From assembly GCF_000005505.3 (NCBI RefSeq), contig NC_016131.3:48345355-48409354 (forward strand): a stretch of 64,000 nt of DNA. The letters are read 5' to 3'. Source of the DNA: Brachypodium distachyon. Lineage: Eukaryota > Streptophyta > Magnoliopsida > Poales > Poaceae. A program made the translations under genes and the position numbers. Positions 52,329 through 63,448 of this stretch are shown piece by piece; the stretch's first letter is position 1, and each line of letters begins with the position of its first letter. The notes beneath the pieces were generated by a model. That model was not told the DNA's origin and did no database searches. It worked only from the letters and a program-made list of their open reading frames with translations.

Positions 52329-54902
52329 TCACCTTCCTTTCATGTCCGCGAGTTGCGCGAAGAGCTCGCCGGCGGAGGTGGTGGAGGCGTCGGGCACGGT
52401 GTTGATGCCGCTGCTGGATGACGATGTGGTGGCGATGGAGGAAGACGAGATGCCGGCGTCCAGCGAGTCCCCGTCACCGCCTTCTCCCGCGGCGGCGCCC
52501 TCCGGCGGGTTTTGCTCCTGCATTTGTAGAGCGTACTCGAGGTTCCAGAGCACGTCGCCCATGGAGATACGGTCGCTGCCGAACTCCGCGAGGCACTTCT
52601 CGGCGGTCTCGGCGAACTTGTTGAGCGACTCCTCGTTGACCTTCCCGGCCAGCTTGGGGTCCATGATCTTCTCGATGAGCCCCTTGCGCTTCCACTGCAG
52701 GCCCCACTCCGCCAGGCTGACTTGCTCCCGTGGCAACTGCGGGTCGATGGGTGCCCGTGCGCATAGCGTCTCGAGCAGCACCACGCCGAAGCTGTACACG
52801 TCCGACTTGTCCGTCAGCTGCTGGCACCGGAAGTACTCCGGGTCCAGGTAGCCAAAGCTTCCCTTCACGGCGGTGCTGACGTGGAGCTGGTCCATGCCGG
52901 GGCCGTCTTTCGAGAGCCCAAAGTCGGCCACCTTGGCCACGAAGTTCTCGTCGAGGAGGATGTTGGTGGTCTTGACGTCGCGGTGGATGATGCCCTGGGC
53001 GGTGCCGGTGTGGAGGTAGTGGAGTCCCCGTGCTGCGCCGATGCAGATCTCGAGGCGTTGCTTCCATGATAGGGCGGGCAGGTTTCCGTCACCACCGTAG
53101 ATGTGGTCGCGGAAGGGCCCGTAGTGCATGTATTCGTACACGAGTATCATCTCCGCGTTCTCGTCGCAGTAGCCGATGAGGGAGACGAGATGGCGGTGCC
53201 GAAGTTTGGAGAGCATCTGGATCTCCGTGTTGAACTCATTGATCCCTTGCTCGGACTGTGGGTTGCCCCGCTTTATTGCCACTTTGGTGCCGTCGTCGAT
53301 CTCACCAACATACACATTGCCAAACCCGCCCACGCCGATGATGGCGGATTCGTCGAAGTTCTTGGTCGCCTCTTGCATCTCTGCGAAGGAGAAGAAGCGT
53401 CCAAGGCCCCCGGTGGAGGAAAATGTGTAACCACTTTTTGACCCTTTGCCATTGGAGAAGGACTGGCCCGTGTGGATTGGAAGTAGCCATGACGAAAAGC
53501 TGTTGCGACGCTGCCAGTCCTGTGGCCGCTTGTGCCACTTTACCACCATGGCGCCTAGCCCAGCGAAGGCACCAAACATCATGGCGAAGCCGACGACCGC
53601 CACTACCTTGCGGCCTCCGCTGCCATCATCAGCCTTCCTGCCATCCACGCCGAACTCACCGTCCAGGCTGCCCACCGAGTTGCTCATCTTGAACACCTCA
53701 GCACCATTGAGTAGTGCATCGATGCGACCCGTGTCCTGACCCAACGGTCCGATCTGGATGCTTAGATGGCCGTCGGCTGTGATGGACGAGTTCACCACGA
53801 AATCTTTGTAGTATGGCACCGCTAGGTCACCGGTGATCCCGGACAAATCCAGGCCGGAGATGGCCTTGCGGCCATCGATGTACACATTGAAGTAGAGGTC
53901 GTTGGCAGACTTGCTAATGATGTCGGCAAAGAAGAGGCGCACAAAATAGTCGAATGACGGGTCCACATCCAGCTTCCATGTAACGTTGAAATTTGCATTG
54001 CTCACAGTGGAGTCCATGTCTGCCATCTTGGCGGCGCTAGCAAACACTAGCATCGGCGCAACAAGCTTGGACACAGGGAACGTGTCTGGATACTTGATGG
54101 TGTTCGTCGGCACCGACACGTCCTTGACCATCTCCTTGGACTGCACATACTTCTCATCATTATCCCATTGCCGGCCTAGTGTATCGTTGCCAGGGCTGAT
54201 GCCCGGGCCACCAACGTTGAGCCGGTAAATGACTTGGTATGCCGCCTCCGAAAGCCCGCTCATCTCAGCAAACGGTAGGACCGCCAGGGCTGTGTCGGTG
54301 ATGAGCTCATCGGGGCCATTGACCACCTCGATGCCGTTGATGAACGCAGCTGATCCTTTGAGTGGGGTGAACTTGATCTCAAGGTGGTTCTCTGTGGCAT
54401 TGATGAGGTACTCCTTCATGGTTGGCTTGGGGTCGGCCGTAAAGCTGTGGAGAAGGACGTTGGTGTCGGTGGTGACAGAGAAGGTTGCAGCCGCTAGGTC
54501 GGAGTCTGGGTTCTTGAGCGGGAAGAAGTAAAGACGAATGAAGTGCCATCCGGGCACAGCGAGTGGGAAGTTGTACACGGCCTCCTCCTTGAAGATCCGA
54601 GCGGTGAGGTAGACCGGCGAGGACACGCTGTCGGCCTTGTCGACAGAGGCCCTTATGGCGTCCTGGGCAGCGAGGAGCTGGTTAGCCTGCGCATCAGTCT
54701 TGAACGCCTTGCCCTCGACGGTGACGGGATTCGTGCCTCCGCAGTCGATGAAGAAGGCGTCCTTGGGTGTGAACTTGGACGGCAACGCCTCTGTCATCCC
54801 GCCGCTAGTGTCGATCACCGGCCTCCCTTGCCCCGATACAGACACGGCCAGCATCGCTAGCGTGGCTAGCGCCAGCGCCAGCGGGACCGCCCCGCGGCGC
54901 AT
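52329..54902 (-). CDS. CrRLK1L (malectin-like) receptor kinase, 857 aa
   Basis: Single exon, as in most CrRLK1L genes. ATG 54902 is preferred because a signal peptide (MRRGAVPLALALATLAML, cleavage near 24) follows at once; the frame is open further upstream but without ATG. The extracellular part has two malectin-like halves (FFIDCGGTNP at 50; VYNFPLAVPGWHFIRLYFFP; YFVRLFFADI at 319). One helix lies at 433-454. The kinase is complete: G-loop GVGGFGNVYVG (523), Lys544, HRD 640-642, DFG 660-662 and LDPEY 686-690. The juxtamembrane SSWLLPIHTGQSF and SKSGYTF blocks resemble the ERULUS/At5g24010 branch. The family senses RALF peptides and wall state in tip growth and cell expansion. The tail is Ser-rich. 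The ligand and tissue of this member are unknown. Confidence 0.93.
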   Translation of the reverse strand: MRRGAVPLALALATLAMLAVSVSGQGRPVIDTSGGMTEALPSKFTPKDAFFIDCGGTNPVTVEGKAFKTDAQANQLLAAQDAIRASVDKADSVSSPVYLTARIFKEEAVYNFPLAVPGWHFIRLYFFPLKNPDSDLAAATFSVTTDTNVLLHSFTADPKPTMKEYLINATENHLEIKFTPLKGSAAFINGIEVVNGPDELITDTALAVLPFAEMSGLSEAAYQVIYRLNVGGPGISPGNDTLGRQWDNDEKYVQSKEMVKDVSVPTNTIKYPDTFPVSKLVAPMLVFASAAKMADMDSTVSNANFNVTWKLDVDPSFDYFVRLFFADIISKSANDLYFNVYIDGRKAISGLDLSGITGDLAVPYYKDFVVNSSITADGHLSIQIGPLGQDTGRIDALLNGAEVFKMSNSVGSLDGEFGVDGRKADDGSGGRKVVAVVGFAMMFGAFAGLGAMVVKWHKRPQDWQRRNSFSSWLLPIHTGQSFSNGKGSKSGYTFSSTGGLGRFFSFAEMQEATKNFDESAIIGVGGFGNVYVGEIDDGTKVAIKRGNPQSEQGINEFNTEIQMLSKLRHRHLVSLIGYCDENAEMILVYEYMHYGPFRDHIYGGDGNLPALSWKQRLEICIGAARGLHYLHTGTAQGIIHRDVKTTNILLDENFVAKVADFGLSKDGPGMDQLHVSTAVKGSFGYLDPEYFRCQQLTDKSDVYSFGVVLLETLCARAPIDPQLPREQVSLAEWGLQWKRKGLIEKIMDPKLAGKVNEESLNKFAETAEKCLAEFGSDRISMGDVLWNLEYALQMQEQNPPEGAAAGEGGDGDSLDAGISSSSIATTSSSSSGINTVPDASTTSAGELFAQLADMKGR

Positions 54903-56030
54903 CTTGACCGTGTTAATTCTTCTTGTTACGGCCACGGCCGCCACGGCACCGCACAGCGCACACCCGTCGCTGCCGTCACCCACCACCTTCGACGTGCGGC
55001 TCCGGGCCTGCCAACCTCTTGTGATTAGTCAGGCGAGGCAGGGATTATTGTGTCCGTCCTTGGGGTGGGGCGAAATGAGGCGCCCTCTCGCCCTCTCTCT
55101 GGTTGGTCGGGGCCAATCGGAGGAGAGGGAAGGGGGCGGAGGAGAGCGGAAGGGGAGGGAGAAATGGACGGGGGTTATTGTGGGGTGGAGGTCGCCCTTA
55201 GCCAAGTTTAACCCCACGCGTCCCTGCTCTATGCCTGGGAGGGAATTAAGCTTGTCCACCCATGAATGGATTTGCATCAATCTCTAGCTAGCTTGCGCCC
55301 AAGCTGGCCAAAACTATGGCTATTATTAGAAGAGCTCGTGGCTGTCTGTGCGTGCGTGCACCTAGCTAGGAATTCTGGCCGGCGTGCCGAACTACCTATA
55401 TATGCGCTCTTCGCCGTTCTTCGACGAGCTAACTAGCAGCTAGCCGGACAATCAATTAATCAATGGCAATCGATCACCAATCAACTTATTGTATTCCCAT
55501 CCATCAATCGATCTTCCTCCCAACAGACGATCGACGATCGATTAATCGAACAGTTGTTGTCTGGGGCCGGAACTGCACGTGCCTTCTTCAATGGAGGCGC
55601 CGAGAAGCATGCAAGCAGGATTCTTGATATAAATTGGGGGCCGATATTCCCAAGCCGTCGTCTAGCTCAGCATCCTCTGTTCGCTCCGGCGCCGTAGTCC
55701 TGCTGCTGCTAGCGCTGTGTTGTGTACGCCCTTCGTCAGCGGAAGCTTCCAGATTCATCTCCAAGGATGCTCTGCGTGCCGACAGCCTCCATCCCCGTCC
55801 CCCGAGGCCACGAGCGCACGGTTCTGGCTTCGGCTCCGGCGGCCATGGCCGCTGTCGATGTCGACGCCCGGCCAATGGAAGCTCACCCACTTCAGGCCTA
55901 GCAATCGATCAAGCTGGATCTGGTCATCTAGATGCATGCTAGTACGATAAATAAAAGGGGATCGATGGAGTAAATCCACCTGCATTTCGTTCGTTGTAAG
56001 TACTGTAAAACTAATTAACATGTAGTCCGT
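54903..56030. other. Receptor-kinase upstream region and a possible peptide-like ORF remnant
   Basis: On minus a TATA-like stretch (CATATATAGG, about 55394-55404) could serve the receptor kinase, leaving a leader of roughly 450 bases. On plus, TATAAATTGG at 55628 precedes an open frame (55634-55942) without ATG. It reads VVLLLLALCCVRPSSAEA like a signal peptide, then a basic Gly/Arg-rich tail. It may be a broken small secreted-peptide gene, but nothing confirms it. Confidence 0.35.
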
Positions 56031-56035
56031 CCACT

Positions 56036-56653
56036 TGTAGGAATTTGTGTCCATCAACTATATCCAAATATTACTTGTCATTATTCATATTACCACATTG
56101 TGAAATGATGCTTTGTATAAGCATGGAAATATTATTTATGACAGATGGAATTGCTTATTAGTGGAATTATTAGCTATAAGTGTACACATATTGATTTGAT
56201 CAATATTGGAATACACTCTTGCTGGAGTATACACTTGAGCGCATGCTTAATTAATATTGGAATACAGTATACATGTATGTTATACTGGAAATATAACCCG
56301 GGTACAATATTAATTGGAAGGGAGCTAGATTAACGGTCAGATTACAGCCCTGATTATAATCTACATAATTAATCTAGTTAGATTAATTATGGCGCACAAC
56401 TCACATGTGTGTGTCCTGGGACATCACGAATAGTATCCGATTACAAGTGAATTATATTGTGGTTGTTAATTACACCTGGACTCTATTTGGAAACAAGTTT
56501 GTTTAAACTTGGAAGCTTATGTGTATACAGATCAGGACTCTGGAATTAGCAGTATAAGTAGGTCCCACCCTCTAGTCTCAAATAGCATTGTGAGCGGAAC
56601 CACCAATAAGGCAGAGGAATAGAGGGTAGTCCTAAACCTATTTTTTTCTTACA
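56036..56653 (+). repeat. 5' LTR of the copia element (618 bp)
   Basis: Starts TGTAGGAATTTGTGTCC, ends TTTCTTACA. Compared with the 3' LTR it lacks AAGGAAGCTGGTC near 56250 and has an extra CACAACTCACATGTGTGTG-like stretch near 56395. TATAAGTAGGTCCCACCCTC near 56552 could act as its promoter TATA region. Confidence 0.93.
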
Positions 56654-56666
56654 TTGGTATCAGAGC
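56654..56666 (+). other. Primer binding site of the copia element (initiator Met-tRNA)
   Basis: TTGGTATCAGAGC directly follows the 5' LTR and matches the standard plant copia primer site complementary to the 3' end of initiator methionine tRNA. Confidence 0.9.
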
Positions 56667-57151
56667 TTTCAGGCGTCGACGACAATTTTTAATCGAGTCG
56701 GTTAATGTTGTCGTGATTCCGTTGCCGATCCCGAATCAACTTTCGCTGCTACTCTGCTTGTTCGGTGGTACACCACAAACAACACCTCCACGCTTCAGAA
56801 CTCCAAGCCTCAGATTGAATCGAACCGGCGAGTTGCGATTTCGATTTCAATCCGCCATAGCCATTGCCACAGCCATGCCCCGTCGACCTCCACGTCCTAT
56901 CGACGCCGCGCTCCTCTGCAGATCTCTGTTGTGCATGCGGTGCTGTACAACCTCGCCGCGGCCCTCTCGTCAAGTTGCGGCTGCCCCTTCGAGTTCGCCG
57001 TCTCGCCGAGATACGTCCTGCAGCCATTCAGAATCCCTAGGCAATCTCACGACGCTTGCTGCTGCTGCTACTAACCAAGTCCTGGTGCAGAGGAAGCTGC
57101 AAGGGAACTTCTACTGAATCAATTTTCAGGTATACTCTGTTCTGAAGATAG

Positions 57152-58036
57152 ATGGCATCCAGTAGTGTTTTTGTTGAGCTCGTGAGAGATTGCAAGTTAG
57201 ATGGATCAAATTTCACAGTTTGGAAAAGAAAGATCATGTTTTTACTCACTGCTGAAAATATTGATTATGTGGCTATGACGGATGAGCCAAATGAACCTGC
57301 AAAAGAAGCTGATGATGAGGAAAAGTAAAGTTACAGAGAGGAATTGAAGGAGTGGACAAAGGATAATAAGAGGGCAAGAATATTTATACTTGGCTCCATG
57401 ACTGATTCACTGGCCGGTGAATACGAAAGTGAAGAAAGAGCATGTGTGATTATGAAGAGGCTAGAGGAAGATTTTGGAGAGGTTTCTTTGATTAAAGTGC
57501 TTAGCTTGGTCAATAAATTCTTGACTTCAAAGTTGACTGAGAGTGGCTCTGTGAATGAGCACTTAAACAAGATGTGTGTGCTTAGTGAGGAACTAAAAAA
57601 TGCAGGTTATCCCTTCTCTGAAGAAGTGCAACTTATGGTGGCCCTCAACTCACTACCACACTCTTGGGAACAATTTAAAGTCTCCTTTTGTCACTCTGAA
57701 AGGTCTCTGAATATGCGTACATTGCGGCATCATCTGATAATGGAACAGGATAGGAAATCTTCACAAGGGAAAGAAAATTACTCACAACACACTGAGTTGC
57801 ACCTTGGTGAAGAGAGAAGAAGCTGGGATAAAAAGAATTCAGGAAGAGACTTGGGAGATAAACTTAACAAGAAGAAAAGGTGGTCTGAGCATCCAAAGTC
57901 TAAAATTAACAAAGGGAACTACAAGTGCCATCATTGTGGGGAATTAGGACATTTTCGTGCTGATTGTCCGAGTAGGAAGAAGCAGTACAAGCCGAATGAG
58001 AACCAGAGGAAACAAACAAGAGAACAAGAAGGATAA
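57152..58036 (+). pseudogene. gag region of the copia element, interrupted by a stop
   Basis: The frame starts at ATG 57152 (MASSSVFVELVRDCKLDGSN), with the typical F.VWKRKI block. It meets TAA at 57326-57328 after 58 codons, then stays open in the same frame to 58036. A CCHC zinc knuckle (C-HH-C, G-H, C spacing CX2CX4HX4C) lies near 57925-57970. The frame then passes to another phase for pol, so gag and pol are no longer one continuous reading. Confidence 0.85.
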
Positions 58037-61000
58037 CTCTTCTCCTGATGGTACGTACAATTTATTCGTTTGTTCAGAATCTTTATTTACAACTTCTGCA
58101 TCCGACCACTGGGTAGTAGATTCTGGTTCCACTTCGCATATAGCAAGGAATAAAAGTGGTTTCTCCTCTTTTAAACAAATTGAAAAGGGAACTAGATTTA
58201 TTTATCTAGGAACAACTGCTAGGGCTGACATACTAGGAGTTGGCGATTATATTGTGAAACTCCCTTGTGTAGGAAAAATAATCCTCAAAGACACAATATA
58301 CTCACCCAATATGAGGAAGAATTTAATTTATGTGTCTAGACTGGAATCAACTGGTTTTAAAGTTCTATTTGGAGATGGAAAAGTCAAAATACTGATGAAC
58401 GAAAAATTAGTTCAATCAGGAAACGGATTTGAAGGCTTGTACTATATTGAGGACATCTTGGACATTGAAAACATGGATTGCATGGTAACTGAAAATAACT
58501 CAGTAGTGAGAAATATAAATGGAAGTGGTAATTGTACGGAATCTTACCTTTGGCATTTGCGGCTTGGACATATTTCTAAAAACAGAATTAAGAGATTGAT
58601 TAGTTCTGGAATTCTGAATTTTAAGTGGGAGGATTATGGCGTGTGTGAGGCTTGCATTATGGGAAAGATGACCAGAGCACCCTTTCCCAAGGTTGAGAGA
58701 TCTAGTGAACAGCTAGCCATAATTCATTCTGATATTTGTGGGGAATTTTCTACACCTACTCTAGGACGTCAAAAAGTCTATTTTATCACCTTTATAGATG
58801 AATTCTCTAGGTATGGGTATGTATATCTTCTAAAACATAAGTCCGAAGGTTTTGCGATGTTCAAGAATTTTAAGGCAGAAGTGGAAAATCAGTTAAATAG
58901 GAAGATTAAGAAGTTGAGAACTGATCATGGAGGCGAATACACATCAGGAATATTAGATGATTTTTGCAAAGAGCAAGGAATTGTGCATCCTTATACATTA
59001 CCCTACACTCCTCAACAAAACGGTGTAGCAGAGAGGAGGAATAGAACCCTGTTAGATATGGTTAGATCAATGATGGCGTACTCTGATTTTTGGGGTGAAG
59101 CACTGCATACTGCTGTTTATTTGCTGAATCATTCACCGTCGAAAGCTGTTCCTGTGACTCCCCATGAACTATGGAAAGGAAGGAAACCCACAATTAGACA
59201 TCTTGTTGTTTGGGGCTGCAATGCACAGATAAGGGTGCCATCTCAATTTAGAACCAAACTGCAACCTAAGAGCCAACCAGGAATTTTTATAGGCTATTCT
59301 ACTGGGTCTAACGGCTATCGGTTTTATGATTTCGAGAACAGGAAATTAGTGGAAAGTAGAGATGCTATTTTTCTTGATCAGGACATACCTCCCAGAGCAA
59401 AACGCGCGAGGATGGAATTGTTAATTCCTGATCAAGATGTTAACATGTATAATGCTGAAACTGTTGCTTCTAATCAAGATCAAGCTGATTTGAATGCTGA
59501 AACTCCTATCATTAGTGAACCTAGAAGAAGTGGGAGGAATATTAATGAGCTTGCATATCTTGATGATTATTATGTGTTTTTGGGGGAAGTATATTCCAAA
59601 ACACAACACTTTAAGGAAGAACCTAAGTCTGGGAAGCTATGTCTAGTGCAGAGTCCAAACTTTGGATGGTTGCTATGCAGGAGGAACTTAAATCCATGGA
59701 AACGAATAAAGTTTGGGAATTGGTGGATTTGCCAAACGATAGAAAGCCTATAGGATCAAAGTGGATTTTTAAAAAGAAGCTAAATGCATCTGTTTGTGTG
59801 GAAAAGTACAAAGCTAGGTTTGTTGCAAAAGGGTACACACAAAGGGAAGGAATCGACTTTGTGAAAACTTTTTCTCCTGTTGCAAAGTTTACTTCCATTC
59901 GTATTATTGGTGCTTTAGCGGCTTACTTTGATCTGGAACTCCACCAAATGGATGTTAAGACTGCATTCTTGAATGGTAATTTGGAGGAAGAGATATATAT
60001 GTCTCAACCTGATGGTTTTATTGAAAAGGAAAATCAGGGAGAGGTGTGCAGGTTGAAACGGTCAATTTATGGCCTTAAACAAGCCTCACGTCAATGGAAT
60101 ATATTATTTGATCATGCTATCACATCATATGGGTTTTCAATGATGGAAGGAGACCATTGCATTTATTTTAAGATAGTAGGAGTAAATTATACTCTACTGT
60201 CTTTTTATGTTGATGATATACTTATTGCTTCTAACAATAAGGAAATGCTAGTAGAAGTTAAGTCATGGTTGTCTACTACTTTTGACATGAAAGATATGGG
60301 AAACGCTTCTTATGTACTAGGAGTGGAAATACTTAAGATCGGAGAAAGGAAATTTTGGGCTTGTCTCAAAAGTCATATTTGAAAAGTGTACTCAAACGAT
60401 TCTCTATGGAAACATGCAAACCTGCAATTGTACCTTTAGCAGCAGGGAACAAACTCAGCGAGGAATTATGTCCTGAAACTCCTGAGGAAAAAAGAAAAAA
60501 ATGGAATCGGTTCCATATGCTTCTACTTTGGGGTCCTTGATGTATGCCATGTTGTTTACACGTCCCGATTTATGCTATGCAGTAGGAATTTTAAGTAGAT
60601 ATCAAAAGAATCCTGGTGCTGCACATTGGAATCAAATGAAGCATGTTTTGAGATATGCTCGGGCTACTCTGGATTTTTGCCTGTGTTTTAATCAAGACAA
60701 TCTACAGCTGCAAGGTTTTACTGATGCTGATTGGCAGGGTGATCTAGATAATCGAAAGTCCATTTCTGGGTATCTTTTCACATTAGCTGGTGGTGCAATC
60801 TCTTGGAGGAGCAAGAAGCAAGATTCAATGGCGTTGTCATCTATGTAGGCAGAATATATTGCTGCTTCTGAAGCTGTCAAGGAAGCTGTCTGGTTGAAGT
60901 ATTTTCTTTCTACTCTAAAGGCTGTGGATAGTGTAAACAAGCCAATTACTGTGTATTGCAATAATCAGGCGGCACTCAAGGTTACTAGGGATCCTAGGTT

Positions 61001-61190
61001 TCACAGCAATAGCAAACACATTGAGGGAAGATATCATTATATTCATGATGTCATAAACAGATTAAAGTTAGTTAGTCTTGAGTTTTTTTTACCAAGTATT
61101 GATATGGTTGCCGATCCACTGACTAAGCCTCTTGGTCAGGAATTATTTAGCAAGCATGTCAATGCTATGGGTCTTCGTATATTTGAATAA
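57957..61190 (+). pseudogene. pol region of the copia element (PR-IN-RT-RH), with frameshifts and a stop
   Basis: From about 58030 the frame gives the protease site VVDSGSTSH, the pre-integrase HHCC motif (LWHLRLGHIS..CEACIMGK) and the integrase core Asp/Asp/Glu residues (HSDICG, FIDEFSRYG, NGVAERRNRT). A frameshift near 59635 moves the reading to the reverse transcriptase part (KWIFKK; YVDDILIAS). Further frameshifts come near 60355-60380 and 60500-60540. In RNase H (TDADWQGDLDNRKS..) a TAG at 60846-60848 interrupts SSM-AEYIAA; the remaining frame runs to 61190. The element cannot make its own enzymes. Confidence 0.88.
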
Positions 61191-61201
61191 TTGTTTCGGA
61201 C

Positions 61202-61211
61202 AAGTGGGAGA
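61202..61211 (+). other. Polypurine tract of the copia element
   Basis: AAGTGGGAGA stands immediately before the 3' LTR, where plus-strand DNA synthesis is primed. Confidence 0.8.
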
Positions 61212-61841
61212 TGTAGAAATTTGTGTCCATCAACTATATCCAAATATTACTTCTCATTATTCATATTACCTCGTTGTGGAATGGTGCTTTGTATAAGCAT
61301 GGAAATATTATTTATGATGGATGGAATTTCTTATTAGTGGAATTATTAGCTATAAGTGTACACATATTGATTTGATCAATATTGGAATACACTCTTGCTG
61401 GAGTATACGCTTGAGCGCATGCTTAAGGAAGCTGGTCAATTAATATTGGAATACAGTATACATGTATGTTATACTGGAAATATAACCCGGGTACAATATT
61501 AATTGGAAGGGAGCTAGATTAACGGTCAGATTACAACCCTTATTATAATCTACATAATTAATCTAACTAATTAATCTAGTTAGATTAATTATGGCGTGTC
61601 CCAGGACATCACGAATAGTATCCGATTACATGTGAATTATATTGTGATTGTTAATTACACCTAGACTCTATTTGGAAACAAGTTTGTTTAAACTTGGAAG
61701 TTTATCTGTATACAGATCAGAACTCTGGAATTAGCAGTATAAGTAGGTCCCACCCTCTAGCCTCAAATAGCATTGTGAGCGGCACCACCGATAAGGCGGA
61801 GGAATAGAGAGCAGGGCTAAACCTGTTTATTTTTTCTTACA
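61212..61841 (+). repeat. 3' LTR of the copia element (630 bp)
   Basis: Starts TGTAGAAATTTGTGTCC and ends TTTCTTACA, followed by the target duplication CCACT. Largely the same as the 5' LTR, with two indels and scattered substitutions. Confidence 0.93.
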
Positions 61842-62506
61842 CCACTGTCCAGTAATAACAGTTAAACTCGTACTACTAGCTTGCAAGGAGTGTACTAGTG
61901 TAACTAATTAACCTGAAGAACTGTTACATATATGTATGGAAGAGTAATCGTTCGATCGATCCATTCAGAGGTGATTTCTCTGTTCGTGTTCGAGGGCACG
62001 TACACGAGGAGGAGAATGGGGTCGGTGTGTTTGAACTTTGAATTCCCTTCACAACCAAGTTACTTGGTGGGTTCAGCTTAAAGTACGTCTGTCACCAATG
62101 ACTGAAAAATTCTTGTGAGACCCTGCTGAAAAGATAACAATAGGCCTCATCAAGCTCAACCTTCACGTTCCCATTACCAGTTAAACACACAGAATTGGTG
62201 CCGATTCATCAGAGTAGCAAAAAGAAATAAATCGATCTAAGATTAATTAATTATCACAGGGCAAAGTGGCAAACGATCCTACCGTACATGGAGGCTACAC
62301 AGTGCTACTACACACTTACAAATATGAGAAATTAATCAATATTCATATAGAGTAGCTAGTATAAATATATATACTGATCCACAATTCAGAAAACAAAATT
62401 TGGAAAACAAATACTACTACAATAATAGAGAGTAGATTTCTAATCGAGGACGGATATCCATAGCATTCATCGAAATGAGTTGATCCGTAGCTTCTGTGCT
62501 GATCGA
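61842..62506. other. Intergenic sequence and 3' UTR of the gene at 62507
   Basis: AT-rich without a supported gene. The right half should be 3' UTR of the minus-strand gene; the left half is ordinary flanking sequence interrupted by the retrotransposon. Confidence 0.45.
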
Positions 62507-63375
62507 TCAGCATCCGACGGTGAACCACCTCCGGCCAGATGCTCTGCTGCCGCTCCGCTCCGCCTTCCTCTTCTCCTCCTCGCACGCGCACTTGGCCTCC
62601 TTGAGCTTCTTCACCTTCTTCTCCATCCAAACCAAACATCAAAAATCAAATGCCATCAGCGATTGCATTACCCACAATCAAAGAAATTCCTAACGGTGAG
62701 ATCGATCGAGCTCACCTTGGCGGGGCTGGGCTTGCCGTTGTTGCGGTGGTGGAGCTGGCGCGCGCCGCGCTGCAGGATCTGCACGGCGCTCCAGCTCGCC
62801 GCCGCCGCGGGGCGCGCGCGCGGGTCTCCCCTTGGCTCCGGCAGCGGCGGCGGCTCGGACCACGCGCGGTCCTCCGCGGGGGCCTTGCCGTTGCCGTTGC
62901 CGTTGTCGCCGAGGTCGAGCTCGGAGCCGAGCTGCCGGATGCGCGACTCGAGCAGGTCCAGGCGGTCCATGAGCTTGCCCCTGATCAGCACCTGCTGCTG
63001 TTGGTGGTGCATTGCCGCCGAAGACGGCATCGACTTGCTGTGCTGGTGGTGGTGCGCGCGGCCGCGGCCGGAGTTGGCGGCGGCGTCCGGCGAGGCCGAG
63101 GAGGGCCGCCGCCGCTGCTCCTCCTCCAGCTGCCTCAGCTGCAAAGCATTTGGTCGAACACGTGCCGTGCATGCAAGAACGCGGGGCAAGATCTGTTGAA
63201 CAATTTGCATTGCAGCAATGTCGATGATCGATGGTAAGTACTAAGTGCGTACCCGTAGGTCGATCTGGTCGAGGCGGCCGAGCAGGCTCTCCGGCGGCGG
63301 AGGAGGCGGCGTGGGGATGGCGGCGGCGCTGATGAGGACGCGGCGCTCCGCTCCGACCAGCACCTCGGCGGCCAT
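62507..63375 (-). CDS. Conserved plant protein of unknown function, three exons, 219 aa
   Basis: Exons on minus: 63375-63253 (41 codons, CTACGG|GTACGC), 63138-62716 (TTTGCAG|CTGAGG to GCCAAG|GTGAGC) and 62620-62507. The third acceptor is ambiguous by three or six bases, with the frame unchanged. The protein starts MAAEVLVGAERRVLIS, has a Pro run, then LLGRLDQIDLRLRQLEEEQR. A His/Gln-rich linker with HSKSMPSSAAMHHQQQQVLI follows, then LMDRLDLLESRIRQLGSELD (an amphipathic, coiled-coil-like helix), SWSAVQILQRGARQLHH and a basic, Cys-containing tail (KCACEEEKRKAERS) ending GRRWFTVGC. I recall plant proteins with the same LLGRLDEIDLRLRQLE, HSKS(L/M)PSS and WF.VGC blocks, annotated as uncharacterised. 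No catalytic motif is visible; a scaffold or interaction role is possible but not shown. Confidence 0.8.
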
Positions 63376-63436
63376 TGATGAACAGACTCGGCGTGCAGTA
63401 ACTGATTAACTGGCTTGGTGGTTATGACTTGTGAGA

Positions 63437-63448
63437 GCAGATGGTATA
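63437..63448 (-). promoter_or_regulatory. TATA box of the 219-residue protein gene
   Basis: TTTATATACC on minus stands about 65 bases upstream of the ATG at 63375, giving a short leader. Confidence 0.55.

Larger units (their letters stand above)
56036..61841 (+). mobile_element. Full-length Ty1/copia LTR retrotransposon, 5806 bp, broken coding
   Basis: The 5-bp target duplication CCACT stands at 56031-56035 and 61842-61846. LTRs begin TGTAG(G/A)AATTTGTGTCC and end TTTCTTACA. A primer binding site TTGGTATCAGAGC starts at 56654, complementary to initiator Met-tRNA, and a purine tract AAGTGGGAGA stands right before the 3' LTR. Domain order is gag, protease, integrase, reverse transcriptase, RNase H, the copia order. 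Coding is broken by one stop in gag, at least three frameshifts and a stop in RNase H. The two LTRs differ by an indel of about 14 bases and another of about 19, plus point changes, so insertion is not very recent. It lies between the receptor kinase and the gene at 62507, without disrupting either coding region. Confidence 0.95.

Noticed and set aside
62650..63237. Plus-strand frames of up to 239 codons over the 219-residue protein gene
   Set aside because: The minus-strand gene has three in-phase exons, good splice sites and familiar blocks; the plus frames are shadows.
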